Assembly: GCF_012767755.2 (NCBI RefSeq)
Contig: NZ_AP023189.1
Location: 6,016,001-6,080,000 of the forward strand
DNA length: 64,000 bases
Direction of reading: 5' to 3'
DNA from: Pseudomonas tohonis
GTDB taxonomy: Bacteria; Pseudomonadota; Gammaproteobacteria; Pseudomonadales; Pseudomonadaceae
The translations under genes were made by a program, and so were the position numbers. Below the pieces are notes generated by a model, which ran no database searches, was not told the origin of the DNA, and was given only the letters and a program-made list of their open reading frames with translations. Numbering within the stretch: position 1 is the stretch's first letter; every line of letters begins with the position of its first letter. This document shows positions 1 through 9,875 of this stretch, in pieces.

Positions 1-1427
1 GTCGCCGGGATATCGAGGGTCTGGCCGACCTTGATGTTGTCGTTCTTCAGGCCATTGGCGCTGCGCAGCGCGGCCAGGCTGACCTGGTAGCGCTGCGCGA
101 TCAGCGCCAGGCTCTCGCCGGAGGTGACCAGATGCTCGCGCGGGCCAGCCGCGATCTTGCCCTGGTCACGCTGCGAGGCGATGTAGGTGCCGGGTGGCGG
201 GTTCTGCTGGAAGAACTGCTTGATGCCGCCCTGGATGGAGCGCGCCAGCGCCTGCTGGTGGCTCGCGCTGGCCAGCTTCTGCGACTCGTTGTGGTTGGAG
301 ATGAAGCCGGTCTCGACCAGGATCGACGGGATGTCCGGCGACTTCAGCACCATGAAGCCTGCCTGTTCCACGCGGCGCTTGTGCAGCGGCGTGACACGGC
401 TGATGTTGGTCAGCACCTTCTGCCCGACGTTGAGGCTGGAGGACAGCGAAGCGGTCATCGACAGGTCCAGCAGCACGCCGGCGAGCATGCGGTCCTTGTC
501 GTCCAGGCTGACGCTGCCGACACCGCCGATCAGGTCGGAGCGGTTCTCGTTGTCCGCCAGCCAGCGCGCGGTTTCCGAGGTGGCACCACGGTCCGACAGG
601 GCGAACACCGAGGCCCCGAATGCGCTGCGGCTGGGCGCGGCGTCCGCATGGATGGAAACGAACAGGTCGGCGCCCTTCTTGCGGGCGATCTCGGTGCGCT
701 TGCGCAGCGGGATGAAGTAGTCGCCGGTACGCACCAGTTCGGCCCGGAAGCCTTTTTCCTGGTTGATCTGGCGCTGCAATTCCTTGGCGATCGCCAGGGT
801 CACGTCCTTCTCATGCTGGCCCTTGGGGCCCAGCGCGCCCGGGTCCTCGCCGCCGTGACCGGCGTCGATGGCAACGATGATGTCGCGATTGCCACCCGGC
901 ACCGGTGGCAGCTTGTTGGTGGACGGCTGGGTCGGCGAGACCGGCGGCTGCGGCGTGCTCGGCGCTACCGCCACTTGAGGCGAGGAGGCTTCGTTGGCGG
1001 CGGCTTCCTGGTCGAACAGGTCGACCACCAGGCGGTTGCCGTACTGCTGGTTGGGCGCCAGGGAGAAACTCTTGGGCACGACAGCAGCGGAAACGTCGAT
1101 CACCACACGCAGCTCGGTCGGGCTGCGCTGGGCCGATCGCACGCTGGTGATGGGCGTATTGCTGAGCGACAGCTGCTCCAGCTTGGTGGCCAGCTGGGCG
1201 CCGGTGATGTCGATGACGATACGGTTGGGCGCGGCCAGGGTGAACACACTGTGCTGCACGGGACCGGAGAGGTCGAACACCAGCCGGGTATTGTCAGGGG
1301 CGCGCCAAAGCCTCACGCCACGGACCTCCGCAGCGGCCAGGACATCGGCGGCAAACGCCGCAAGCAGAACCCCAATCCCGGCAAACAGCGCGCGCGAGCG
1401 CATACCCCACCCCATTCTCTTGTTCAT
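1..1427 (-). CDS. amiB: N-acetylmuramoyl-L-alanine amidase AmiB (3' end cut by window)
   Basis: Periplasmic amidase that cleaves the amide bond between N-acetylmuramic acid and the stem peptide during daughter-cell separation. The reading frame starts with [12 protein letters not shown] followed by a hydrophobic stretch ending in LAAAEV, a typical signal peptide. Next comes an AMIN-type domain ([17 protein letters not shown]), a basic/proline-rich linker, the amidase_3 catalytic domain ([13 protein letters not shown] region near 840-880) and a LysM repeat at the window edge (the QTLDIPA-like end lies outside). I chose the ATG at 1427 because it overlaps the tsaE stop as ATGA; in-frame ATGs at 1415 and 1403 are alternatives. 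The C-terminus lies before position 1. Confidence 0.93.
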   Translation of the reverse strand, partial: MNKRMGWGMRSRALFAGIGVLLAAFAADVLAAAEVRGVRLWRAPDNTRLVFDLSGPVQHSVFTLAAPNRIVIDITGAQLATKLEQLSLSNTPITSVRSAQRSPTELRVVIDVSAAVVPKSFSLAPNQQYGNRLVVDLFDQEAAANEASSPQVAVAPSTPQPPVSPTQPSTNKLPPVPGGNRDIIVAIDAGHGGEDPGALGPKGQHEKDVTLAIAKELQRQINQEKGFRAELVRTGDYFIPLRKRTEIARKKGADLFVSIHADAAPSRSAFGASVFALSDRGATSETARWLADNENRSDLIGGVGSVSLDDKDRMLAGVLLDLSMTASLSSSLNVGQKVLTNISRVTPLHKRRVEQAGFMVLKSPDIPSILVETGFISNHNESQKLASASHQQALARSIQGGIKQFFQQNPPPGTYIASQRDQGKIAAGPREHLVTSGESLALIAQRYQVSLAALRSANGLKNDNIKVGQTLDIPA

Positions 1428-1900
1428 ACTCCCGTGGCCAAGGCGGCGCACCAGGACTCGCCGCGCTCGGAATGCGGCGACAGATGCAGCGTACGGCCGC
1501 CTGCATGGGGGCTAATGGTAATGTCCATGTCGGCCTTTGGCAAAATGCCGCTGCCCCTTTCGGGCCACTCGATCAGGCACAGGGCGTCGCCCTCGAAATA
1601 GTCGCGGATACCCAGGAATTCCAGCTCTTCGGGGTCGGCCAGGCGATAGAGATCGAAGTGGAAAGCACGCAGTTCACCGATCTCGTAGGGCTCGACCAGG
1701 GTGAAGGTCGGGCTCTTCACCGCCCCGCCGTGGCCCAGCCCGCGCAGGATCCCGCGCGACAACGTGGTCTTGCCCGCCCCCAGGTCACCGTGCAGGTAGA
1801 TGATGCCGCGCCCACCCGAGGCCTGCGCCAGGCGCGCGCCCAACGCCAGCATGGCGTCCTCCCCCTCGGCGAAAAGACTCAACTCCGGCACGGTGAACAC
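1424..1900 (-). CDS. tsaE: tRNA threonylcarbamoyladenosine biosynthesis ATPase TsaE (YjeE)
   Basis: 158-residue P-loop ATPase that works with TsaB, TsaC and TsaD to make the t6A37 modification on ANN-decoding tRNAs. The Walker A motif GDLGAGKTT is at residues 38-46, followed by SPTFTLV and the LIEWPERG motif typical of the family. Length matches the family. The start is GTG at 1900, inside the end of nnr (22-base overlap), and the stop overlaps the amiB ATG, so nnr-tsaE-amiB look translationally coupled in one operon. Confidence 0.95.
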   Translation of the reverse strand: MFTVPELSLFAEGEDAMLALGARLAQASGGRGIIYLHGDLGAGKTTLSRGILRGLGHGGAVKSPTFTLVEPYEIGELRAFHFDLYRLADPEELEFLGIRDYFEGDALCLIEWPERGSGILPKADMDITISPHAGGRTLHLSPHSERGESWCAALATGV

Positions 1901-3378
1901 TCCTCGAGCAGCTGACGAATGGTAGGAATCAGGTCACTGGCCGCCAGCCCGCGCCCCTGGGCGCCGAGCTGCTGACCCGCACTGGCATGCAGCCAGACGG
2001 CAAGGCAGGCCGCGTCGAACGCCGCCATGCCCTGCGCCAGCAGGGCGCCGATGACGCCGGCCAGGACATCGCCCAGCCCGGCACCCGCCATAGCCGGATG
2101 CCCCCGGTCACAGAGCGCCAGGCGGCCATCGGCACTCGCCACCAGGCTGCCGGCGCCCTTGAGCACCACGGTGGCGTTGTAGCGATGGGCGAGCGCACGG
2201 GCCGCGGCGGGGCGATCCGCCTGGACCGAAGCGGTATCGACTCCCAGCAGGCGGGCGGCTTCTCCTGGATGCGGAGTGATGATGCAGCCGGCAGGCAGTG
2301 CCACCCGACCGGCCGCCAACAGGTTCAGGGCATCGGCATCCCACACCTGCGGCACATCGTGCGCCACCACCGCGCTCATCAGGCTGCGCCCCCAGGCGTT
2401 CTGCCCGAGCCCGGGGCCGACCACCAGCACACTAGAGGCGGCGGCCAAGCCACGCAATTGATTGGCGGACGCCACGCCGATGCTCATCACCTCGGGCATC
2501 CGCGCCAACGCCGCGGCGACGTGCTCGCCACGGGTCGCCAGTGAAACCATGCCGGCGCCACTGCGCAGGGCGCTTTCGGCACTCAGCAGAGCCGCGCCGC
2601 CGGTCCCGAGGTCACCGCCGACGACCAGCAGACGCCCGTAGCGCCCCTTGTGCGCGGTGGCCGGACGCGGCCCTGGGAGCGCCATGCCCTCGACGGCCAG
2701 GCGACGGGCGGCGACAGGATGGGCAGCGACCAGCCCGAGATCCGCCTGCAGTCCGTCGAACGCCAGTTCGCCCACCAGCTCGGGCGCATCGCCCGTGAAC
2801 AGGCCGAGCTTGAGGCCGATGAAGGTCACCGTCAGGTCGGCGCGCACCGCGACACCCAGTACAGCGCCGCTGTCCGCGCTCAAGCCGGACGGAATATCCA
2901 CCGCCAGCACGGGCAGGCAACTGGCGTTGATGCAACGAATGGCGTGCGCGTAAGGCTCGCGCACCGCCCCGGCAAGGCCCGTTCCCAGCAGCGCATCCAC
3001 CACCACGCCGCGCAGGTCCGCGTCCTCGCTCCAGATCTGGATGGCCACGCCGGCCGCTTGCGCCTCATCGCGGGCCAGGGCGGCGTCGCCCTGCAAGGCC
3101 GAACTGTCGCCGACCGCCAATACGCTGGCCCGCCATCCGGCACGCAACGCGAGGGCGGCGATCAGGTAACCATCGCCAGCGTTGTTGCCGCGACCGGCGA
3201 GGACCGTGATTTCCCCCGCGCTGGGCCAGCGGCGACGCAGCGCGCGCCATGCGGCGTGGGCGGCACGCTGCATGAGCTCGAAGCCCGGGGTTCCGGCAGC
3301 GATCAGGCGCGCATCCAGCTCGCGCACCTGGGCGGATGAATAAAGGGCGAGTGGCAGGTCATCGATTCGATCGGGCAT
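1879..3378 (-). CDS. nnr: Bifunctional NAD(P)H-hydrate epimerase / ADP-dependent NAD(P)H-hydrate dehydratase
   Basis: Repairs hydrated NADH and NADPH. The N-terminal YjeF_N epimerase half carries the nucleotide-binding GRGNNAGDG at residues 62-70. The C-terminal ribokinase-like dehydratase half carries AGAGLGD at about 431-437, with D437 the likely catalytic aspartate. At 499 residues it is the usual size for the fused enzyme. First gene of the leftward nnr-tsaE-amiB operon, divergent from queG across a 67-base gap. Confidence 0.95.
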   Translation of the reverse strand: MPDRIDDLPLALYSSAQVRELDARLIAAGTPGFELMQRAAHAAWRALRRRWPSAGEITVLAGRGNNAGDGYLIAALALRAGWRASVLAVGDSSALQGDAALARDEAQAAGVAIQIWSEDADLRGVVVDALLGTGLAGAVREPYAHAIRCINASCLPVLAVDIPSGLSADSGAVLGVAVRADLTVTFIGLKLGLFTGDAPELVGELAFDGLQADLGLVAAHPVAARRLAVEGMALPGPRPATAHKGRYGRLLVVGGDLGTGGAALLSAESALRSGAGMVSLATRGEHVAAALARMPEVMSIGVASANQLRGLAAASSVLVVGPGLGQNAWGRSLMSAVVAHDVPQVWDADALNLLAAGRVALPAGCIITPHPGEAARLLGVDTASVQADRPAAARALAHRYNATVVLKGAGSLVASADGRLALCDRGHPAMAGAGLGDVLAGVIGALLAQGMAAFDAACLAVWLHASAGQQLGAQGRGLAASDLIPTIRQLLEECSPCRS

Positions 3379-3407
3379 GCGATTCGGTGTTCAGGGCTAG
3401 GTCTGGC

Positions 3408-3420
3408 AGAATTATACGCA
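3408..3420 (+). promoter_or_regulatory. Candidate -10 element for queG
   Basis: The short divergent gap between nnr and queG contains AGAATTATACGCA; TATACG (3413-3418) is a fair -10 hexamer about 28 bases before the queG ATG. The -35 side (TGTTCA near 3388) is weak and spacing is long (19), so this is a tentative call. Confidence 0.3.
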
Positions 3421-3445
3421 CCTCGTTTCCGGTTTCCCTCCCAGC

Positions 3446-4510
3446 ATGTCCTTCTCCCCCGATCAACTCGCCACCCTCGCGCAGTCCATCAAGGACTGGG
3501 GCCGCGAACTCGGCTTCCAGCAGGTGGGCATCACCGGGGTGGATCTGGGCGAGCACGAGGCGCACCTTAGACGCTGGCTGGAAGCGGGCTACCAGGGCGA
3601 GATGGACTACATGGCCGCCCACGGCAGCAAGCGCTCCCACCCGGACGAACTGGTCCCCGGCACGCTGCGGGTGGTATCGCTGCGCATGGACTACCTGCCC
3701 GGCGACACGCGCATGGCCCAGGTGCTGGGCCAGCCGGAGAAGGCCTATGTCTCGCGCTACGCACTGGGCCGCGACTATCACAAGCTGATCCGCAAGCGCC
3801 TGCAGCAGCTGGCCGAACGCGTGCAGCAAGCCATCGGCCCCTTCGGCTACCGCGCCTTCGTCGACAGCGCGCCGGTGCTGGAGAAAGCCATCGCCGAGCA
3901 GGCGGGCCTCGGCTGGATCGGCAAGAACACCCTGGTGCTCAACCGCAAGGCAGGCAGCTATTTCTTCCTCGGCGAACTGTTCGTCGACATGCCCTTGCCG
4001 GTGGATGCCCCGCACGGCACGGAGCACTGCGGGCGCTGCACCGCGTGCATGGACATCTGCCCCACCGCCGCCTTCGTCGCGCCCTACCAGCTGGACGCAC
4101 GGCGCTGCATCTCCTACCTGACCATCGAGCTCAAGGGCTCGATCCCGCAAGAGCTGCGCTCGCTGATCGGCAACCGGGTGTTCGGCTGCGACGACTGCCA
4201 GATGGTCTGCCCCTGGAACCGCTTCGCCCGCCCTACCGACCAGGGCGACTTCCAACCGCGTCACGGCCTGGATAACGCCGCTCTGGCAGAGCTCTTCAGC
4301 TGGAGCGAGGAGGAGTTCCTCACCCGCACAGAGGGCTCGCCGCTACGTCGCGCGGGCTACGAGCGCTGGCTGCGGAACCTGGCGGTCGGCCTGGGCAACG
4401 CGCCCTCGACCATCCCTGTGGTGGAGGCCCTGCGCGCCCGGCGCGAGCACCCCTCGGCCCTGGTGCGCGAGCATGTGGAGTGGGCGCTCGCCCGGCACCA
4501 GGCGGCCTGA
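3446..4510 (+). CDS. queG: Epoxyqueuosine reductase QueG
   Basis: Cobalamin-dependent enzyme performing the last step of queuosine synthesis, reducing epoxyqueuosine in tRNA. The 354-residue protein has the proposed catalytic Asp at residue 140 (FVDSAPVLEKA) and eight-iron ferredoxin-type cysteines C195, C198, C201, C205 (CGRCTACMDICP) and C248, C251, C255 (CDDCQMVCPW) for two 4Fe-4S clusters, plus C221 between them. It converges on orn with only five bases between the stop codons. Confidence 0.96.
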   Translation: MSFSPDQLATLAQSIKDWGRELGFQQVGITGVDLGEHEAHLRRWLEAGYQGEMDYMAAHGSKRSHPDELVPGTLRVVSLRMDYLPGDTRMAQVLGQPEKAYVSRYALGRDYHKLIRKRLQQLAERVQQAIGPFGYRAFVDSAPVLEKAIAEQAGLGWIGKNTLVLNRKAGSYFFLGELFVDMPLPVDAPHGTEHCGRCTACMDICPTAAFVAPYQLDARRCISYLTIELKGSIPQELRSLIGNRVFGCDDCQMVCPWNRFARPTDQGDFQPRHGLDNAALAELFSWSEEEFLTRTEGSPLRRAGYERWLRNLAVGLGNAPSTIPVVEALRARREHPSALVREHVEWALARHQAA

Positions 4511-4515
4511 CGGGC

Positions 4516-5058
4516 TCAGGCCTTGATGAAGTGCTCGCGGTAGTGGCGAAGCTCGGCGATGGAGTCGCGGATATCGTCCAGGGCCAGGTGGGTGCTGCTC
4601 TTCTTAACACCGTCACGCACATGGGGCGCCCAGCGCGCGGCCAGCTCCTTGAGGGTGGAGACGTCGAGGTTGCGGTAGTGGAAGTAGCCTTCCAGCTTCG
4701 GCATATGGCGGTAGAGGAAGCGACGGTCCTGGCAGATGCTGTTGCCGCAGATCGGCGACTTGCCCTTCGGCACCCACTGTTCCAGGAAAGCCAGGGTCTG
4801 CGCCTCGGCCTCGGCCGCGCTGATGCGGCTTTCCCGCACGCGCTGGGTCAGGCCGCTCTGCCCGTGCTGGCGGGTATTCCACTCGTCCATGCCGGCGAGA
4901 ATCTCGTCGCTCTGGTGCACGGCGATGGTCGGGCCCTCGGCGAGCACGTTGAGGTCGCTGTCGGTGACGATGGTGGCCATCTCGATGATGACGTCGTTAT
5001 CAGGGTCAAGCCCGGTCATTTCCAGGTCGATCCAGATCAGGTTCTGTGCGTTCTGCAT
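4516..5058 (-). CDS. orn: Oligoribonuclease
   Basis: Essential 3'-5' exonuclease that degrades two- to five-nucleotide RNAs and, in Pseudomonas, pGpG from c-di-GMP breakdown. The 180-residue product has the DEDDh exonuclease signature: IDLEMTGLD (D11, E13) and, at the C-terminal end, [14 protein letters not shown] followed by HYREHF. The start is the ATG at 5058 (MQNAQNL), which gives the exact family length; an upstream extension to 5085 is unlikely. Its product's role in c-di-GMP turnover fits with fimX and the PilZ-like gene in this window. Confidence 0.96.
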   Translation of the reverse strand: MQNAQNLIWIDLEMTGLDPDNDVIIEMATIVTDSDLNVLAEGPTIAVHQSDEILAGMDEWNTRQHGQSGLTQRVRESRISAAEAEAQTLAFLEQWVPKGKSPICGNSICQDRRFLYRHMPKLEGYFHYRNLDVSTLKELAARWAPHVRDGVKKSSTHLALDDIRDSIAELRHYREHFIKA

Positions 5059-5156
5059 GTTCGCTCTCCAAGGCAAGGCGCGCATTCTAGCTTAGAGCCC
5101 GGCGCGCCGGGCCGCCCGTGCTAAACTCGCCGCCGTTTTCAACCAGTGGAAGTTCC

Positions 5157-6188
5157 ATGGCCAAACGCCACCTCAGTCGCCGGCAAAGCTGGCGCATCGA
5201 GAAGATCCAGGAAGAGCGCGCCGCACGTGCGGCAAAGCGTGAATCGCGTGCGCTCGACGAGCTGGAAGGCGGCGACCTCGGCCCCGAACAGACCGGCCTG
5301 GTGATCGCCCACTTCGGTGTACAGGTCGAGGTCGAAGCGCTGGAGGGCGAGATCGCCGGCCAGGTATTCCGCTGCCACCTGCGCGCCAACCTGCCGGCGC
5401 TGGTCACCGGCGACCGCGTGGTCTGGCGCTCGGGCAACCAGGGCAGCGGGGTGATCGTCGCCCAGCTGCCACGTACCAGCGAGCTGTGCCGCCCGGACAT
5501 GCGCGGCGTGCTCAAGCCGGTGGCGGCCAACGTCGACCTGATCGTCATCGTCTTCGCTCCCCTCCCCCACCCGCACGCCAATCTCATCGACCGCTACCTG
5601 GTGGCCGCCGAGCACGCCGGCATCCAACCGCTGCTGCTGCTCAACAAGGCCGACCTGGTGGACGAGGACAACAGCGCGATGCTCGACGCCCTGCTGGGCG
5701 TCTACCGCCAGCTCGGCTACCCGCTGCTGGAGGTCTCGGCCCACGGTGGCGGCGGCATGGAGGATCTGCAGATGCGCCTCGACGGCCACGTCAGCGTCTT
5801 CGTCGGCCAGTCGGGCGTCGGTAAGTCGTCACTGGTCAACAGCCTGCTGCCTGGCGTCGACACCCGCGTCGGCCCGCTGTCGGAGATGACCGGCAAGGGC
5901 ACCCACACCACCACCACCGCGCGTCTGTTCCACTTCCCCGGCGGCGGCGAGCTGATCGACTCCCCCGGCATCCGCGAATTCGGCCTCGGCCACGTCAGCC
6001 GTGACGACGTGGAGGCGGGCTTCATCGAGTTCCGCGACCTGCTCGGCACCTGCCGCTTCCGCGATTGCAAGCATGACCGCGAACCCGGCTGTGCCCTGCT
6101 CAAGGCGCTTGAGGACGGACGCGTCCAGCCACAGCGCATGTCGAGCTACCGACACATCCTCGAAAGCCTGCCCGAACCCGACTACTGA
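5157..6188 (+). CDS. rsgA: Ribosome small subunit-dependent GTPase A
   Basis: Circularly permuted GTPase acting late in 30S subunit maturation. Order of motifs in the 343-residue protein: basic N-terminus ([13 protein letters not shown]), OB fold, G4 NKAD (163-166), G1 GQSGVGKSS (217-225), G3 DSPG, then a C-terminal zinc site [14 protein letters not shown]. The G4-before-G1 order is diagnostic. I chose the ATG at 5157, consistent with homologues; an upstream in-frame ATG at 5118 would add a non-conserved leader. Followed by a strong terminator. Confidence 0.96.
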   Translation: MAKRHLSRRQSWRIEKIQEERAARAAKRESRALDELEGGDLGPEQTGLVIAHFGVQVEVEALEGEIAGQVFRCHLRANLPALVTGDRVVWRSGNQGSGVIVAQLPRTSELCRPDMRGVLKPVAANVDLIVIVFAPLPHPHANLIDRYLVAAEHAGIQPLLLLNKADLVDEDNSAMLDALLGVYRQLGYPLLEVSAHGGGGMEDLQMRLDGHVSVFVGQSGVGKSSLVNSLLPGVDTRVGPLSEMTGKGTHTTTTARLFHFPGGGELIDSPGIREFGLGHVSRDDVEAGFIEFRDLLGTCRFRDCKHDREPGCALLKALEDGRVQPQRMSSYRHILESLPEPDY

Positions 6189-6207
6189 CAGGCAGGGCAC
6201 CAACGAA

Positions 6208-6231
6208 AAGGCCACGCGATTGCGTGGCCTT
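6208..6231. terminator. Bidirectional intrinsic terminator between rsgA and motB
   Basis: A perfect 10-bp stem, AAGGCCACGC (6208-6217) and GCGTGGCCTT (6222-6231) with loop GATT, flanked by A-rich and T-rich sides. It sits between the convergent 3' ends of rsgA and motB and can serve both. Confidence 0.85.
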
Positions 6232-6257
6232 CTTCATTCCGGGCGGTTCTGTGTCGA

Positions 6258-7328
6258 TCAGGGCTGCTTGTTCTCTTCCATCTTCAGCACGCCGTCTTCG
6301 AAGATATTCAACTTCTGCTGCAACTCCTGGGGCTGCAGCGGTGCGGCCCCACCGGGCGGCGCAGCCTGGGTGCCCGAGGCCGCACCGGGCTGGGCCGGCT
6401 GGGTGCCGCTGGCAGGTGCGGCTGGCGGGGCATCGCCTTCGACAGGCGCATTCTGGTCGCCATGGGAGCCTTCGATGTCCCGCTGCGCCTTCTTGGTCAG
6501 CACGATGATGTCGATGCGGCGGTTCACCGGATTGAAGGGATCCTCGCGATCGAACAGCGCCGAAGAGGCGTAGCCGACCACCCGCGCCACCTGATCGTCC
6601 GGGTAGCCGCCGGCCACCAGGGTGCGACGCGCGGCATTGGCGCGACCGGCGGAAAGCTCCCAGTTGCCGAAATCCCCGGTGCCGGCGAACGGCTTGGCAT
6701 CGGTGTGGCCGCTGATGCTGATCTTGTTCGGCACAGCCTTGATGGTCTCGGCCATGATCAGCAGGATGTCTTCGAAATAGGGCTGCAGGCGGGCGCTGCC
6801 GAGGTCGAACATGGGGCGGTTGGCAGCGTCCATGATCTGGATGCGCAGGCCGTCCTGGGTGATCTCGAAGAGGATCTGGTCCTTGAACTTGCGCAGCTCG
6901 GGGTTCTCGTCGACCTTGTTCTGCAGTTCCTGCAGCAGCATCTCGAGACGTTCCTTCTCGATCTGGTCGGCCAGGGTCTCGACCTGCTTGGCGTCGACCT
7001 GCTGGTTGGTCGAATCGATGGCCGCTTCCTGCGCGTCGGGCGCGTCCTTGAGTTCCGGATTGAGCGTGCGGTCCGGTGCCGGCGTCGGCGTGCCGCCGAG
7101 GTCGATCACATAGGGGCTGGCGCTTTCGGTGAAGCCGATGGGGTCCTGGAAGTAGCCGGAAATGGCCTTCTTCTGCTCGGGCGTCGCCGAGGACATCAGC
7201 CAGAGCACCAGGAAGAACGCCATCATTGCCGTGGCGAAGTCGGCGAACGCGATCTTCCACGCACCGCCGTGGTGCCCCGCCGCGTACTTCTTGACGCGTT
7301 TGACGATGATCGGCTGGTTGTTGTCCAT
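6258..7328 (-). CDS. motB: Flagellar stator protein MotB
   Basis: Stator subunit that anchors the MotA proton channel to peptidoglycan. The single membrane helix near residues 25-46 contains FADFATAMMAFF, with D30 the expected proton-carrying aspartate. A periplasmic linker follows, then an OmpA-like peptidoglycan-binding domain (SGHTDAKPF ... NWELSAGRANAARR). The tail after about residue 290 is Pro/Ala/Gly-rich and probably disordered. At 356 residues it fits Pseudomonas MotB. Ten bases downstream of motA. Confidence 0.95.
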   Translation of the reverse strand: MDNNQPIIVKRVKKYAAGHHGGAWKIAFADFATAMMAFFLVLWLMSSATPEQKKAISGYFQDPIGFTESASPYVIDLGGTPTPAPDRTLNPELKDAPDAQEAAIDSTNQQVDAKQVETLADQIEKERLEMLLQELQNKVDENPELRKFKDQILFEITQDGLRIQIMDAANRPMFDLGSARLQPYFEDILLIMAETIKAVPNKISISGHTDAKPFAGTGDFGNWELSAGRANAARRTLVAGGYPDDQVARVVGYASSALFDREDPFNPVNRRIDIIVLTKKAQRDIEGSHGDQNAPVEGDAPPAAPASGTQPAQPGAASGTQAAPPGGAAPLQPQELQQKLNIFEDGVLKMEENKQP

Positions 7329-7338
7329 GACTCAGTCT

Positions 7339-8190
7339 TCAGCTACCGCGCACGGCCTGCTCGAGCTCGCTGAAGCTCGGCCGGTGCGCAGGGAACAGGA
7401 CCTTGCGCCCGAACTCCACCGCCAGCGAGGGCGGCATGCCGGAAGCCGACGCCACCAGGCAGGCCTTGATGGCTTCATAGACGTTGAGTTCTTCCTTGGC
7501 GTCGTGCTCCAGGGACACGGCAAGGGGGCCGAAGAAACCATAGGCCGCGAGAATACCGAGGAAGGTACCCACCAGGGCCGCACCCACGTGCTGCCCCAGT
7601 GCCGACTGCTCGACCTGGCCGAGCAGCGCCATGGTCACCACGATGCCCAGCACCGCCGCCACGATGCCGAAGCCCGGCAGGCCGTCGGCGATGCGGTTGA
7701 CCGCATGGGCCGGGTGCTCGAACTCCTCCTTCAGGCTGCCCAGCTCCATGTCGAACAGGCCTTCCAGTTCGTGGGGCGCCATGTTGCCGGAGGACATGAT
7801 GCGCAGGTAATCGCTGATGTAGGCGACCATCCCCGCGTCCTTGAGGATCGCCGGGTACTTGCTGAAGATCGGGCTGGCCGCCGGGTCCTCGATGTCGGCC
7901 TCGATGGCCATCATCCCTTCACGGCGGCTCTTGTTGAGGATTTCGTAAAGCAGGCGCAACACTTCCAGGTAGAACGCGTGGGTGAAACGCGAGCTGAACA
8001 TCTTCAGCGACTTTTTCAGTACATGCATGAAGGTGCTGCCCGGGTTGGCCTGGAGGAAGGCCCCGAGCGCCGCGCCACCGATGATCAACACCTCGAAAGG
8101 CTGTATCAGGGCACCAATCTTGCCGTGGGAAAGGACATATCCGCCGAGAACGGTGGCGAATACGACGATGATGCCGATTATTTTTGCCAT
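7339..8190 (-). CDS. motA: Flagellar motor stator protein MotA
   Basis: Four-helix membrane protein forming the proton channel with MotB. The 283-residue product starts MAKIIGIIVVFATVLGGY, has IGGAALGAFLQANPG in helix 2, a large cytoplasmic loop, and helices 3-4 with the family's PGFGIVAAVLGIV stretch and the conserved Pro. It is the first gene of motAB; a sigma-28-like promoter lies about 50 bases upstream. No clear Shine-Dalgarno precedes the ATG. Confidence 0.95.
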   Translation of the reverse strand: MAKIIGIIVVFATVLGGYVLSHGKIGALIQPFEVLIIGGAALGAFLQANPGSTFMHVLKKSLKMFSSRFTHAFYLEVLRLLYEILNKSRREGMMAIEADIEDPAASPIFSKYPAILKDAGMVAYISDYLRIMSSGNMAPHELEGLFDMELGSLKEEFEHPAHAVNRIADGLPGFGIVAAVLGIVVTMALLGQVEQSALGQHVGAALVGTFLGILAAYGFFGPLAVSLEHDAKEELNVYEAIKACLVASASGMPPSLAVEFGRKVLFPAHRPSFSELEQAVRGS

Positions 8191-8241
8191 AAAGTGAGAC
8201 TTGAAGGGTCAGTAATAGGGTTATGAAAACAACCCTTCTAA

Positions 8242-8268
8242 TTATCGGAACTTATGCGCCAGACTATA
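8242..8268 (-). promoter_or_regulatory. Candidate sigma-28 (FliA) promoter for motAB
   Basis: On the minus strand TATAGTCT (8268-8261), an 11-base spacer and TCCGATAA (8249-8242) match the flagellar sigma-28 consensus TAAAGTTT-N11-GCCGATAA in 6 of 8 and 7 of 8 positions with exact spacing. It lies about 50 bases before the motA start codon, in the divergent gap with the HDOD gene. Confidence 0.65.
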
Positions 8269-8305
8269 GCCAGTTAAGGCGAAAAGCCAGTTTGGCTCAA
8301 CCCGC

Positions 8306-9829
8306 ATGAAGACGCAGATGGCCCTACCACGCACCCTCGACGCCTGGATCAAGCAACTGGATGGCGTCCGTCTACCGATCCCGGCCGAGAGCCACGAACG
8401 GGTGCGCAGGGCGCTGGGCGACAGCCGCCGTTCCATGCGCGAGATCGCCGACCTGATTCAGGATAGTCCCGCCCTGGCCCTGAGCATCATGCGCGAGGCG
8501 AACCGCTCCGGTTCTTCCCTCGACAGCCCGGCGGAAAGCCTCGAAGTGGCCCTTACCCGCCTTGGCCTGAAACGCTCGGAAGAGCTGCTCGCGCGTCTCC
8601 CCGCCGTCGACGAAGCCAACATTCCCCTGGCGCTGCGCCAGTTGCAGCTCATCAGCCAGCACGCCTCGCAGCAGGCCAGCGGCCTGTTCGCCGCCCGCCT
8701 CGCACGCCTCTGGCAGGAAATCCACTGGAACAGCCTGCTCTTCCTCTCACCGCTGTGGCCGCTGCTGGCGCTGCACCCGCAGTTGTTCGCCGCCTGGGAA
8801 ACCCGCGTCATCGTCCGTGGCGAGCCGGCGCTCAAGGTGGAGGTCGAACTCCTCGGCGTGCCGCTGCTCAAGCTGTGCCAGGCCCTGGCCGAGCACTGGA
8901 AGCTGCCGGACTTGATCACCTACGGCTACCGCCTGCTCAATGCCGACCGGCGCATGCTGGTCAAGGCCCTGCACATCGCCCGCGACAACGAACACCCGTT
9001 GCACCAGCAGCAACTGCTCGACGCCGATCCAGCCCTGCGCCGCTGGCTCACCCAACCCGGCAACACGGTCCTGCTGGCCAACGGCCTGGCCGTCTCCGCC
9101 CACGACTCCTGGGCCTGCGATCACAGCCTGCGCTGGCAACGCCTGACCGGCCTCTATATGCAGCTGCCGCTGACCGAGTTGCAGCAGCTCATCCATCAGC
9201 ACGCCGTGGACAGCGCACGCAAGCACGCACGCAGCGACCTCTGGCACCCCGCACAAGCGCTGATCTGGCCCTGGGACTGCAGCCGCTGGCCGACCGAGGA
9301 AGTGAAACCGACGCCGCCTCCTGCCGCCGCGCTCACCGAGTGGCGCCAGCATTGCGGCCTGTTGCTAAAAGAGCCCAGCGCCTTCGCCAACATCGTCCAG
9401 CTCACCGCCTGCGCCCGCGATGCGCTCGCTGCCTGCGGCATGCGCCGCAGCCTGATCCTCCTCGCCGACCGCACCCAGAGCAGGCTGATGGTGCAACAGA
9501 GCGCCGGCCTGCCCAAGGAAGCCGCCAGCCTGGCCCTGGACCCCGCGCAGAGCCAGGTGCTGCGCCGCCTGCTCGCGCAGCCCGGACAACTGCGCCTCAC
9601 GCCGGAGAACGCCGCGCAGTACTCGGCGCTGTTTCCCGGCAACCTCAAGGCCTTGTTCCCCGCCGACCACCTGCTGCTGCGCTCCATCCCCGCCAATGGC
9701 CGGGTCGCGCTGCTGGTGATCGCCGACCAGGGCGGCCAGCCCTTCGCCGACGTGAGCCTCCAGGCATTCGGAAAGACGGTGCAATGCATCGAGCGCGCCC
9801 TGGCCAGCTTTGCCACGCGCGGCCGCTGA
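8306..9829 (+). CDS. HDOD-domain protein of unknown signalling role
   Basis: 507 residues. About residues 15-230 resemble an HDOD domain (IPAESHERVRRAL, IADLIQDSPALALSIMREANRSG, then ALTRLGLKRSEELLARLP), a metal-free relative of HD phosphohydrolases that usually acts as a protein-interaction module in signalling. The C-terminal part (about 345-500: FANIVQLTACARDALAACGMRRSLILLADR) looks like a GAF-type sensor fold. The gene lies beside motAB, divergently, and in PAO1 (from memory) the same position holds an HDOD protein. No enzymatic motif is visible; a motility or c-di-GMP link is inferred from neighbours only. Confidence 0.8.
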   Translation: MKTQMALPRTLDAWIKQLDGVRLPIPAESHERVRRALGDSRRSMREIADLIQDSPALALSIMREANRSGSSLDSPAESLEVALTRLGLKRSEELLARLPAVDEANIPLALRQLQLISQHASQQASGLFAARLARLWQEIHWNSLLFLSPLWPLLALHPQLFAAWETRVIVRGEPALKVEVELLGVPLLKLCQALAEHWKLPDLITYGYRLLNADRRMLVKALHIARDNEHPLHQQQLLDADPALRRWLTQPGNTVLLANGLAVSAHDSWACDHSLRWQRLTGLYMQLPLTELQQLIHQHAVDSARKHARSDLWHPAQALIWPWDCSRWPTEEVKPTPPPAAALTEWRQHCGLLLKEPSAFANIVQLTACARDALAACGMRRSLILLADRTQSRLMVQQSAGLPKEAASLALDPAQSQVLRRLLAQPGQLRLTPENAAQYSALFPGNLKALFPADHLLLRSIPANGRVALLVIADQGGQPFADVSLQAFGKTVQCIERALASFATRGR

Positions 9830-9838
9830 CCTTTCCGC

Positions 9839-9844
9839 TACAAT
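9839..9844 (+). promoter_or_regulatory. Candidate -10 box for rhdA
   Basis: TACAAT sits just after the stop of the HDOD gene and 31 bases before the rhdA ATG. I see no convincing -35, so read-through from upstream is equally possible. Confidence 0.3.
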
Positions 9845-9875
9845 CCGCCTTTTTCACCCATCCCCGGAGTCTTCA

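Noticed and set aside
132..1601. A 489-codon plus-strand open frame opposite amiB and tsaE
   Set aside because: It is a high-GC shadow of the real minus-strand genes and has a composition unlike proteins (Arg/Gly/His-rich).
3379..3445. Sigma-54 promoter at TGGCAGAATTATACGCA before queG
   Set aside because: It lacks the GC element of the -12 box; a sigma-70 -10 is a simpler reading.
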